DNA of 11,139 nt from Natronomonas sp. (lineage in GTDB: Archaea > Halobacteriota > Halobacteria > Halobacteriales > Haloarculaceae). This document shows, piece by piece, positions 1 through 5,373 of this stretch. The stretch covers positions 1-11,139 of the forward strand of contig SLIW01000204.1 in the NCBI GenBank assembly GCA_007135435.1, written 5' to 3'. How positions within the stretch are numbered: the first letter of the stretch is position 1; each line of letters begins with the position of its first letter. The position numbers and the translations under genes were made by a program. The notes beneath the pieces were generated by a model. It had not been told where the DNA came from and ran no database searches. It worked only from the letters and a program-made list of their open reading frames with translations.

Positions 1-7
1 CCGGCCC

Positions 8-20
8 AATCCCTTTACCC
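8..20 (+). promoter_or_regulatory. TATA-like promoter element of the DUF5789-type gene
   Basis: The stretch AATCCCTTTACCC holds a TTTAC core about 25 bp upstream of the ATG at 41. This is the spacing expected for a haloarchaeal TATA box driving a leaderless or nearly leaderless transcript. There is no Shine-Dalgarno-like GGAGG before the ATG, which agrees with leaderless translation. The assignment rests on position and a weak consensus only. Confidence 0.45.
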
Positions 21-40
21 TCGCGCGTCGTACTCGCCAC

Positions 41-352
41 ATGACCGACACCCGCGACCGCGGACTCGAGTTCGGTGACCTCGCGGACGACCTCGAGGCC
101 GAGAGCTACCCGCTATCGAGGGCGGAGCTGCTCGAGCGCTACGGCGACCGGGAGATCGAACACGCGGGCGGCTCCTCGACACTCCACGAGATCCTCCCGA
201 AGGAGGACGCCGCCCGGGAGGAGTTCGAGGACGCCGACGCGGTCCACGAGGTCGTCCTGAACATGGTCGGCGAGCACGCCGTCGGGCGGGGCGGGTACAG
301 CGACCGCGGCGTCGGGAACGCAGAGCGGGAAGGCGACGAGGAGTCGTTCTGA
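41..352 (+). CDS. DUF5789-like small haloarchaeal protein
   Basis: This is a 103-residue, strongly acidic, soluble protein with no signal peptide or membrane segment. The N-terminal pattern LEFGDLADDLEAESYPLS, followed by LLERYGDREIE, and the C-terminal VLNMVGEHAVGR with YSDRG, match what I remember of the DUF5789 family, which is widespread in haloarchaea and has no known function. The length fits that family (roughly 80-100 residues). The ATG at 41 is chosen because the family motif begins eight residues in and a TATA-like element lies about 25 bp upstream. The gene converges on the AI-2E-family gene, with 163 bp between their stop codons, and a short tandem repeat lies just after its own stop. 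The family call comes from memory of the motif pattern; no function is claimed. Confidence 0.82.
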   Translation: MTDTRDRGLEFGDLADDLEAESYPLSRAELLERYGDREIEHAGGSSTLHEILPKEDAAREEFEDADAVHEVVLNMVGEHAVGRGGYSDRGVGNAEREGDEESF

Positions 353-367
353 GCGTCCCAACGCAGG

Positions 368-404
368 GTGAAACAGCGTGGAGTGAAACAGCGTGGAATG
401 AGAC
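368..404. repeat. 15-bp tandem repeat, about 2.4 copies
   Basis: Two identical copies of GTGAAACAGCGTGGA (368-382 and 383-397) are followed by a partial, diverged third copy (ATGAGAC). The array lies 16 bp after the stop of the DUF5789-like gene, in the gap between convergent genes. The unit has no clear dyad symmetry and no T-run follows, so it does not look like a terminator. Confidence 0.85.
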
Positions 405-515
405 GGCTCGGAGGTGTCGGGGACGCCCGGAACCGACGATCCCTGTTAACGTCCGCGAGCCCGGCGACCACGACGTGATCGAGCGTCGACCCGTATTTCT
501 GATGGCCGTCCGTGA

Positions 516-1523
516 CTAGGCCGAGTGCTGCGTCTGCCGCCCGTAGTGGTCGTCGTAGACCTCGATCGTCTCCTTGAGTGCGGCCACGACGATCGGCCCG
601 ACGAAGAGGCCCATGAAGCCGAATACCGAGATCCCGCCGATGACGCCGACGATGATGACGCTGGGGCTGACGCTGGCGTACCGGTCGACGATGATCGGCC
701 GGAGGAACTCGTCGGAGACGCCGACGACGACGGCGCCGTAGACGAACAGCGCGACCGCCGCGATCGGTTCGCCGGTCCAGTAGAGGTAGACGCTGGCTGG
801 TGCCCAGACGGCGAAGCTCCCGATGAGAGGGATGAGCGCGAGCAGGATCATCACGAAGGTCCAGAAGACGGCGTTGGGCACCCCGGTCACCAGGAGACCG
901 ACACCGGCGATGCTCCCCTGGATGATCGCCACCAGCACGTGACCGGCGAGGACCGCCTTCGTGATCGCCGAGAGGCGTTCGAGGAGGTCGTCGGTGACCG
1001 GCTCGGGCATCGGCGAGATGTCGCGGATCCACGCGACCAGGCGGTCGCTGTCGCGCACGAAGAAGAACAAGAGGAACAAGAGCAGGCCGATCCCGATGAG
1101 GAGGTGGGTCAGCGTCCCGAAGGCAGCCATGACCCCGTCAGCGGTTCCAACCCCCTCGAGGGCACTCGTGATGGCGCTCGCGAGATCGAGGTCGATGCCG
1201 AGGGCCTCCTCGATCGGTTCCTCGATCGTGGCGAACTCGAGGGTGCCGTCCTCGACCGCCCCAATGATCCGCATGATGTCGCCGGCGACGAACGCCACGA
1301 CCACGAAGAACGGGACGACGAGGGCGAAGACGCTCAAGAGGAGCAGCGAGACCGCGGCGGGCGTCCTCCCGATCCGGCCGACGAGGCGGGCCTGAAGCGG
1401 TCGGAGGACGAACGCCAGCACGAGCGCCGCCAGGAGGAACTGGAGGTACGGTCGGACCAGGACGAAGGAGAGGACAAGCAGGATCGTGATGAGCGTCAGG
1501 ATGAGTGCCCGGTCCGCCTTCAT
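516..1523 (-). CDS. AI-2E family (UPF0118/PerM-like) membrane transporter
   Basis: This 335-residue polytopic membrane protein is of normal length for the AI-2E/PerM family (about 330-370). Hydrophobic segments lie roughly at residues 7-23, 26-42, 57-83, 139-157, 190-215, 217-250, 253-275 and 285-320. A long soluble acidic stretch (about 84-135) follows the third segment, as is usual in this family. Family-like motifs are IPLIGSFAVWAPA (231-243), FLRPIIVD (273-280) and GGISVFGFMGLFVGP (296-310). Bacterial members export autoinducer-2 or act as sodium or proton antiporters; the substrate in haloarchaea is unknown and the name should not be read as AI-2 transport. The ATG at 1523 places the first membrane helix right at the N terminus. 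A 34-bp duplication ends 7 bp upstream of this start. Confidence 0.9.
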   Translation of the reverse strand: MKADRALILTLITILLVLSFVLVRPYLQFLLAALVLAFVLRPLQARLVGRIGRTPAAVSLLLLSVFALVVPFFVVVAFVAGDIMRIIGAVEDGTLEFATIEEPIEEALGIDLDLASAITSALEGVGTADGVMAAFGTLTHLLIGIGLLLFLLFFFVRDSDRLVAWIRDISPMPEPVTDDLLERLSAITKAVLAGHVLVAIIQGSIAGVGLLVTGVPNAVFWTFVMILLALIPLIGSFAVWAPASVYLYWTGEPIAAVALFVYGAVVVGVSDEFLRPIIVDRYASVSPSVIIVGVIGGISVFGFMGLFVGPIVVAALKETIEVYDDHYGRQTQHSA

Positions 1524-1529
1524 GGATCG

Positions 1530-1599
1530 GGGCCCCTCTCGACGGCAGCCGCTGGGGGACGCCGTGGGCCCCTCGTGACGGCGGCCACTGACGGACGCC
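1530..1599. repeat. 34-bp imperfect direct duplication upstream of the AI-2E-family gene
   Basis: Two 34-bp copies lie at 1530-1563 and 1566-1599, with a period of 36 bp. By my alignment they match at 28 of 34 positions. Both start GGGCCCCTC and end GACGCC on the plus strand. They fill most of the gap between the acidic-tail gene and the AI-2E-family gene, so the array would form the 5' leader or promoter-proximal DNA of the transporter gene. Confidence 0.75.
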
Positions 1600-1653
1600 T
1601 TACCGACTCGCTCGCGCGTCGACTCGAATCCACTGCCCTAGAATGTCCCTGTG

Positions 1654-2532
1654 TCAGTCGTTCCGTTCGCGGTCCTCGGTGTCACCGTTCGATGCCTCGC
1701 TCACGTCACGGTCACCTGGCCGCTCACCCGCTTTGCCGTCGCCCGACCGCTCGCCCGCTTTGCCGTCGCCCGCGTCCCTCTCGTCCCCCGCGACCTCGTC
1801 CGCGTCTCCCTGGTCCCCCGAGTCCATCCGATCGTCGGTGTCGTTCCAGTCGTCCCGGTCGATGTCGTCGGTGACCGTGTGATCGTCGCTGTCGGTGTGA
1901 TCGTCGCTGTCGGTGTGATCGTCGCTGTCGGTGTCTGCGTCCGCTGAAATGTTGGTGTCGTCGCCGGTCTCGGTATCGTCGTCGGCCCCACGATCGTCAC
2001 CGACGTCGGGGTCGTCCTCCTCCCGATGGTCCTCCTCCGTGTCGTCGTCCCAGTGGATCGGCACGTGGTAGACCTCGGTCGACCGGTCGCCGCGCCGTGG
2101 ACGGCGACGGGCGCCGAGCGGGTGCGGACCGGGACCCGGTCCGCGTCCCGGTGGACCCTCGATGGCGGCCAGGAGTTCGCGCGTGTCGACGCGTTCGAGC
2201 GCCATCCGGCACACCTTCGCACCGGCGCGTCCCGCGACCTCCCTGGCGAGCAGCCCGGCGAGGCCACCTCCGAGGACGCCCTTCGCGGCACCCTGTGCAG
2301 CGAGCCGGCCCGCGGGCTGGCCGAGCGCGAGGGTGAGCTGCTGGACGTCGACCGCCTCCTCGAGCGGCACGCCGGCGTGCAGTCGGTCGACGTCGACCGC
2401 CTCCAGCACCTCCCGGGTCACCTCGGCGGCGAACAGGAGGTTCAGTCCCCTCCCGAGTTGACGGAGGCGCGGATCGTCGTAGTCCGTCGGGTCGAACGGA
2501 GAGCGACCCTCGAACGGGGAGTTACTCGACAT
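1654..2532 (-). CDS. Uncharacterised protein with acidic, repetitive C-terminal half
   Basis: I do not recognise this 292-residue protein. The N-terminal part (about 15-125) looks folded and helical, with an arginine-containing, leucine-rich stretch (LRQLGRGLNLLFAAEVTREVLEAVDVDRL) and an Ala/Gly-rich segment (78-105) that is only weakly hydrophobic and probably not a membrane helix. Residues 126-150 form a Pro/Gly/Arg-rich basic patch. The rest (about 160-292) is low-complexity Asp/Glu/Thr/Gly sequence, probably disordered, with three exact DSDDHT units (202-219) and two GDGKAGER units (256-272). The ATG at 2532 is preferred over far upstream in-frame ATGs, which would overlap the GCS2 gene: the sequence before it is non-coding in character and a TTTAC element sits 25-29 bp upstream. 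Soluble cytoplasmic location is inferred. Confidence 0.75.
   Translation of the reverse strand: MSSNSPFEGRSPFDPTDYDDPRLRQLGRGLNLLFAAEVTREVLEAVDVDRLHAGVPLEEAVDVQQLTLALGQPAGRLAAQGAAKGVLGGGLAGLLAREVAGRAGAKVCRMALERVDTRELLAAIEGPPGRGPGPGPHPLGARRRPRRGDRSTEVYHVPIHWDDDTEEDHREEDDPDVGDDRGADDDTETGDDTNISADADTDSDDHTDSDDHTDSDDHTVTDDIDRDDWNDTDDRMDSGDQGDADEVAGDERDAGDGKAGERSGDGKAGERPGDRDVSEASNGDTEDRERND
1721..1774. repeat. 27-bp in-frame tandem duplication in the acidic tail
   Basis: Two copies (1721-1747 and 1748-1774) differ at only a few bases. On the minus strand they encode GDGKAGER plus one residue, twice (about residues 256-273). The unit is a multiple of three, so copy-number change would keep the reading frame. 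Confidence 0.85.
1879..1932. repeat. 18-bp perfect tandem triplication (DSDDHT repeats)
   Basis: Three identical copies of GTGATCGTCGCTGTCGGT lie at 1879-1896, 1897-1914 and 1915-1932. Read on the minus strand they encode three DSDDHT hexapeptides in the disordered acidic tail. Identity at third codon positions as well points to recent duplication rather than selection on the peptide alone. Confidence 0.92.
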
Positions 2533-2553
2533 ATCCCCCTTACCGGCGCGCCA

Positions 2554-2566
2554 CTGGTAAACGGCC
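2554..2566 (-). promoter_or_regulatory. TATA-like element of the acidic-tail gene
   Basis: On the minus strand the sequence CCGTTTACCAG places a TTTAC core 25-29 bp upstream of the ATG at 2532. This resembles the element before the DUF5789-like gene and supports this start and a leaderless or very short-leader mRNA. A G-run (AAGGGGGAT) directly before the ATG is too close to be a typical Shine-Dalgarno site. Confidence 0.45.
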
Positions 2567-2638
2567 GCCTGGCGAATGCAAGCCCACGGTCCCACGTCAC
2601 GGGATCGAAGGCGGGTGAACCGCCAGTCGGCACCTCGA

Positions 2639-2673
2639 CTGAATCCGACTGGGTGTTTCGAAGATCGATTCAG
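2639..2673. other. Inverted repeat at the end of the GCS2-type gene
   Basis: Perfect 7-bp arms, CTGAATC (2639-2645) and GATTCAG (2667-2673), flank a 21-base loop. The right arm contains the stop codon of the GCS2-type gene. It could form a hairpin at the 3' end of that mRNA. No U-run follows, so a terminator role is only a guess. Confidence 0.4.
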
Positions 2674-3797
2674 GTGTACGGCGTCTGTCCCGTCGCGGGT
2701 CGCGCGGGCCCGCGACGCCCGGCCAGCGACCGGACGTCCGCCTCGAGGCGGGTGGCGTACTCGAGCCGGTACCGCCGCGCGGTCGCGGGCGACAGGTCGC
2801 GCGGGCCGTCCAGCTGCCCGGTGATCGGCCGGTAGGCGTCCGGATCGAACCCCATCCGCCGGAGGTACGCCCGGACCAGGTCGTCCGAGAGCCCGTCGAC
2901 GATCGCGCGGTCGCCGAGGTCGCGGACCGTCTCGAACCGTGGGACACCGATCCGGCCATCCGTCACGCCGGTGGTGCCGACCTCGAGGGAGCTCGTCTCG
3001 AGGTGCCCGACGAGGTCGCGGACGTCCGACGCCAGCCGGAGGAGCTGGCCGGGGAGCGCGCTGTCCGGCGCCCGCCACTCGACGGTGGGCTGGTGTCGCC
3101 GGAGCCGAACGGGGGTCAAGACCGTGTCCTCTGGGCTGAACGCGGCCTCGACTCGTTCGGGGGAGACCCCGCGGTCCGCCGCGAACCGGAGGAACAGCTC
3201 GTAGGCGTCGTCGACCCGTGCCTGCCACGCCGCGAGGCTGTCGGGGTAGGGCCAGATGTCACAGAATGGTCTGAACGCCCGACCACAGGCTCTCCGGTAG
3301 GCGAGCGCGCGCGAGGAGTCCACGCCCCGCCGACCGCGGTAGTACGGAGAGGAGCTGACCAGCGCCAGCGCGGGATCGAGGGCAGTCAGGAGGGTGAGCT
3401 GGTCGCAGACGCCCGAGTCGGTGGGCGCCTGCTCCAGGTGGATGTGGGTACCGGCGCAGTTCTTGGCGCTCTCGACGCCGTCCCCGTAGATCTCCTCGAA
3501 GAGGCGTCCCCGCTCGTCGTCCGCCGACGCCTCCACCGGCGACAGGGGCGTGCCGAGCGGCACGAGCCGCTTGCCGTCCGCCCGGGCGGCTGCGAGGGCC
3601 GCCTCCAGGACGCTCTGGAGGTCCCGGCGAAGTCCCGCGTCGGTGTCGTGTGGCGCGGTCCGCACCTCGAGGAGCGGGCCCACGAACTCCGGGGTGATCC
3701 GTTCGTGGGCATCCGCGAGGTGGCGGCCGTCACAGAGCCGACCCGCGTCGTCGACGACCCAGAGCTCCAGCTCCAGGCCCGTGGTAATTGCGGTCAT
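2670..3797 (-). CDS. Glutamate-cysteine ligase family (GCS2/YbdK-type) enzyme
   Basis: This 375-residue protein has the motifs of the GCS2 branch of the glutamate-cysteine ligase superfamily, which forms a gamma-glutamyl amide bond using ATP. Seen are GLELELW (7-13, the metal/ATP-binding E-rich start), LEVRT (43-47), AGTHIHLE (115-122), SSSPYYRGR (148-156, with SSRALAYRR following) and PTVEWRAPDSA (237-247). The length is normal for the family. Haloarchaea use gamma-glutamylcysteine as a main thiol, made by GshA; this protein could be GshA or, more likely given its diverged motifs, a paralogue of unknown substrate, so no symbol is given. The start at 3797 places the family's first strand at residue 5. 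Cytoplasmic. It lies 186 bp downstream of the traB-like gene. Confidence 0.85.
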   Translation of the reverse strand: MTAITTGLELELWVVDDAGRLCDGRHLADAHERITPEFVGPLLEVRTAPHDTDAGLRRDLQSVLEAALAAARADGKRLVPLGTPLSPVEASADDERGRLFEEIYGDGVESAKNCAGTHIHLEQAPTDSGVCDQLTLLTALDPALALVSSSPYYRGRRGVDSSRALAYRRACGRAFRPFCDIWPYPDSLAAWQARVDDAYELFLRFAADRGVSPERVEAAFSPEDTVLTPVRLRRHQPTVEWRAPDSALPGQLLRLASDVRDLVGHLETSSLEVGTTGVTDGRIGVPRFETVRDLGDRAIVDGLSDDLVRAYLRRMGFDPDAYRPITGQLDGPRDLSPATARRYRLEYATRLEADVRSLAGRRGPARPATGQTPYT

Positions 3798-3880
3798 GGT
3801 GAGGCGGGCGCGTCCGACTCGCGCACCGTACCCTCGAGTTGGAAACCGGCACGACTGAGCGGTTCACTTGCAGGTGCAGG

Positions 3881-3890
3881 TTGCTTATGC
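3881..3890 (-). promoter_or_regulatory. Possible TATA-like element of the GCS2-type gene
   Basis: GCATAAGCAA on the minus strand lies about 85-94 bp before the ATG at 3797. If used, it implies a leader of some 60 bases. It also supplies the first in-frame stop (TAA) if the traB-like stop were read through. Weak evidence. Confidence 0.25.
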
Positions 3891-3897
3891 CACGTGG

Positions 3898-3985
3898 AAC
3901 CATCGGCCGGCTTCGAGGATGAACCGTCGGCCGGCTCCGAGGATGAACCGTCGGCCGGCTCCGAAGAGGAACCGTCGGCCGGCTC
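3898..3985. repeat. 24-bp tandem repeat, about 3.7 copies, at the traB-like stop codon
   Basis: Units lie at 3898-3921, 3922-3945, 3946-3969 and a partial one at 3970-3985, each starting AACCRTCGGCCGGCT. The last partial unit overlaps the stop of the traB-like gene (3984-3986), so the array is immediately 3' of that gene. Because the unit is a multiple of three, frames stay open through it; one minus-strand frame, not the traB-like one, reads as repeated EPADGSSS. Confidence 0.9.
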
Positions 3986-4757
3986 ACGTACTGCGATCTG
4001 CCAGGCGATCGGTGAGTCGATCCTCGAGCGACTCGAGGTGGTCGAGACCGACGACGGCCACGACGTCGCCGTCCCGGAGGCGGGCGGCGATCCCCTCCGC
4101 CATGTGGGCCTCGCGGGTCCGGTCGCGGAGCCGGGTTGCGGGCGTCGAACCGAACGCACGCAGCGCGGTGGTCGCCTTGCTGATCTGTCGGTGCTCGTCG
4201 GCCGCCTGCACGGCGGGCTCGTCGTCGTGGCAGACCTCGTAGGCGTGCGCCCCGTCGACCTCGAGCGTGACCGGGCCCCGCGAGGCCACGGCGGCGAGCC
4301 GACAGGTCACCGCGTGCCGCGTGACACGCACCAGGCCGCGAAGCGTGGTGGCCGCGGTCTCCCTCGAGGCGCTCTCGCGGTACAGTTCGGCGAGCAGGCG
4401 TCCCGCGAACGCCGGCGAGGGACCGTCGACGGCGGCCACCTGCGTCGGCGTCCCCGACCGGCTGGCCGCCTGGATCGCCGCGCTCATCTCGCCACCGAGT
4501 GGTGGAGGCGTCCGCCGGTCGTCCGCGTACGCCTCGAAGAGCGGGAGCGCGAGCGGAGGCAGCTCCAGGGCGAGCACGTCCGGGTCGACCGACTCCACGA
4601 TCCGGCGGACACGATAGACGCTCGCGGGGTGATCGTGGACGACGCCGATCAGGACGACGTCTCCCCCTGCCCCGTCGTCATCGCCCGGGACCGTCCGGAC
4701 GTACCGCTCGGTCATCCGCGGATCGTCGGTCGTCTCCGGTATCTCGGAGGCCGCCAT
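3984..4757 (-). CDS. TraB/GumN/PrgY-family domain protein
   Basis: This 257-residue protein shows the ordered motifs of the TraB family: VVLIGVVHDHPASV (34-47, the G-x-x-H start), DVLALELPP (60-68, the E-L motif), GGEM (88-91), VAAVDGP (108-113), RDRTREAHMAEGIAARL (211-227, the R-D-x-x-M-A-type region) and DVVAVVGLDHLESL (230-243, the G-x-x-H-L end). The fold is related to EreA/ChaN-like proteins and both motif histidines are present. In bacteria TraB/PrgY reduce pheromone activity, but the archaeal role is unknown. I see no convincing C-terminal membrane helices of the kind found in longer archaeal TraB proteins, so it may be soluble. The ATG at 4757 is chosen because sequence before it is non-coding in character; MTERYV at residue 15 is an alternative start. 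Confidence 0.8.
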   Translation of the reverse strand: MAASEIPETTDDPRMTERYVRTVPGDDDGAGGDVVLIGVVHDHPASVYRVRRIVESVDPDVLALELPPLALPLFEAYADDRRTPPPLGGEMSAAIQAASRSGTPTQVAAVDGPSPAFAGRLLAELYRESASRETAATTLRGLVRVTRHAVTCRLAAVASRGPVTLEVDGAHAYEVCHDDEPAVQAADEHRQISKATTALRAFGSTPATRLRDRTREAHMAEGIAARLRDGDVVAVVGLDHLESLEDRLTDRLADRST

Positions 4758-4796
4758 CTCGGGTAGGAACCTCTTACCGCCAGACGGGACCAGGGT

Positions 4797-4806
4797 ACCA
4801 TAAGTG
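4797..4806 (-). promoter_or_regulatory. TATA-like element of the traB-like gene
   Basis: CACTTATGGT on the minus strand lies 40-50 bp before the ATG at 4757. A transcription start about 25 bp downstream of it would leave a leader of 15-20 bases. This is inferred from position and AT content in a GC-rich background. Confidence 0.35.
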
Positions 4807-4891
4807 TTGTCCACCGATCCGATCGATAGACGCCACCGTTTCGAGCCTCCGTGACGAGGTGTCCGACTGCCAGAGTTCGGGAGTTTCCCCT

Positions 4892-4910
4892 CCTTACTGA
4901 ACCGGTAAGG
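4892..4910. other. Inverted repeat, possible operator or hairpin
   Basis: CCTTAC (4892-4897) and GTAAGG (4905-4910) are perfect 6-bp arms around a 7-base centre, giving a 19-bp dyad about 140 bp upstream of the traB-like start. The size fits a dimeric regulator site, but short dyads also occur by chance. Confidence 0.35.
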
Positions 4911-5194
4911 TGTCCGTAGTACCGTTGACGTCGGGACAACCGACGGAGACTGACGGTGACCATTGAAGGAACGACACGAGGACGTCGAGACGGCCGTCCA
5001 TGCTCGGCCGGGTCGCGCCGACGGGTGTGTCGACGGCGCCCCGGGCCACATGCACACGGCCGAAGCCGTCTCGTTCTGATCGTCGCGATCCGACAGATTC
5101 CGCTGAGTGACTCACCATCGGGGGCATCCCCCGGCCCGGTGTAGCGTAACTCACTGCATGCTCCCCGTCGACTACGGTCGAGATCGGCCGCGCT

Positions 5195-5208
5195 AGTGAC
5201 TCGTCACT
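5195..5208. other. Palindrome AGTGAC-TC-GTCACT
   Basis: Perfect 6-bp arms flank two central bases. A related GAGTGACTC dyad occurs near 5104-5112 and a GTAACTCACTG word near 5147-5157, giving rough 45-bp spacing. This could be a regulator site between the divergent genes; the evidence is the pattern alone. Confidence 0.35.
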
Positions 5209-5337
5209 CCCGACGTTGCCGGAACTGCCGACGACCGTGTGAGCGACCGTCGATCCCACCACGCCTGACGGCGGCACCACGACCCACCGGCCCCACCAGC
5301 CCTCACCGAACTCGGTCCAGAATACCCGACTACGTCC

Positions 5338-5346
5338 TGAATAACA
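5338..5346 (+). promoter_or_regulatory. TATA-like element of the amidase gene
   Basis: TGAATAACA lies 28-36 bp before the ATG at 5374 in an otherwise GC-rich stretch. A start of transcription about 25 bp downstream would leave a leader of only a few bases, the common haloarchaeal arrangement. No Shine-Dalgarno-like site precedes the ATG. Confidence 0.5.
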
Positions 5347-5373
5347 ATCGCGCTCGTCCGTGAACTCCGCGGT

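Larger units (their letters stand above)
4758..5373. other. Divergent intergenic region, no gene recognised
   Basis: These 616 bp separate the divergently transcribed traB-like and amidase genes, an unusually long gap for this window. Open frames cross it (for example 4956-5144 plus, and the 3' part of a long minus frame antisense to the amidase), but their products lack the acidic composition of the neighbouring proteins and I recognise no family. It holds promoter-like elements near both ends, an inverted repeat at 4892-4910, a palindrome at 5195-5208, and recurring GTGACTC/GTAACTC words near 5107, 5148 and 5197. No tRNA-like cloverleaf was noticed by eye. Confidence 0.6.

Noticed and set aside
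368..404. Terminator after the DUF5789-like gene
   Set aside because: The repeats are direct, not inverted, and no T-run follows.
3003..4766. 587-codon plus-strand frame across the GCS2-type and traB-like genes
   Set aside because: It spans two genes with clear family motifs and an intergenic repeat; it is an artefact of high GC content.
4956..5144. Small plus-strand gene of 62 codons in the divergent gap
   Set aside because: The product is Arg/Pro-rich and basic, unlike haloarchaeal proteins, with no promoter-like element or known motif.
516..5373. A defence, secretion or biosynthetic gene island
   Set aside because: The genes belong to ordinary or unknown families without shared function, with no nuclease, helicase, transposase or integrase, and no border repeats were found.
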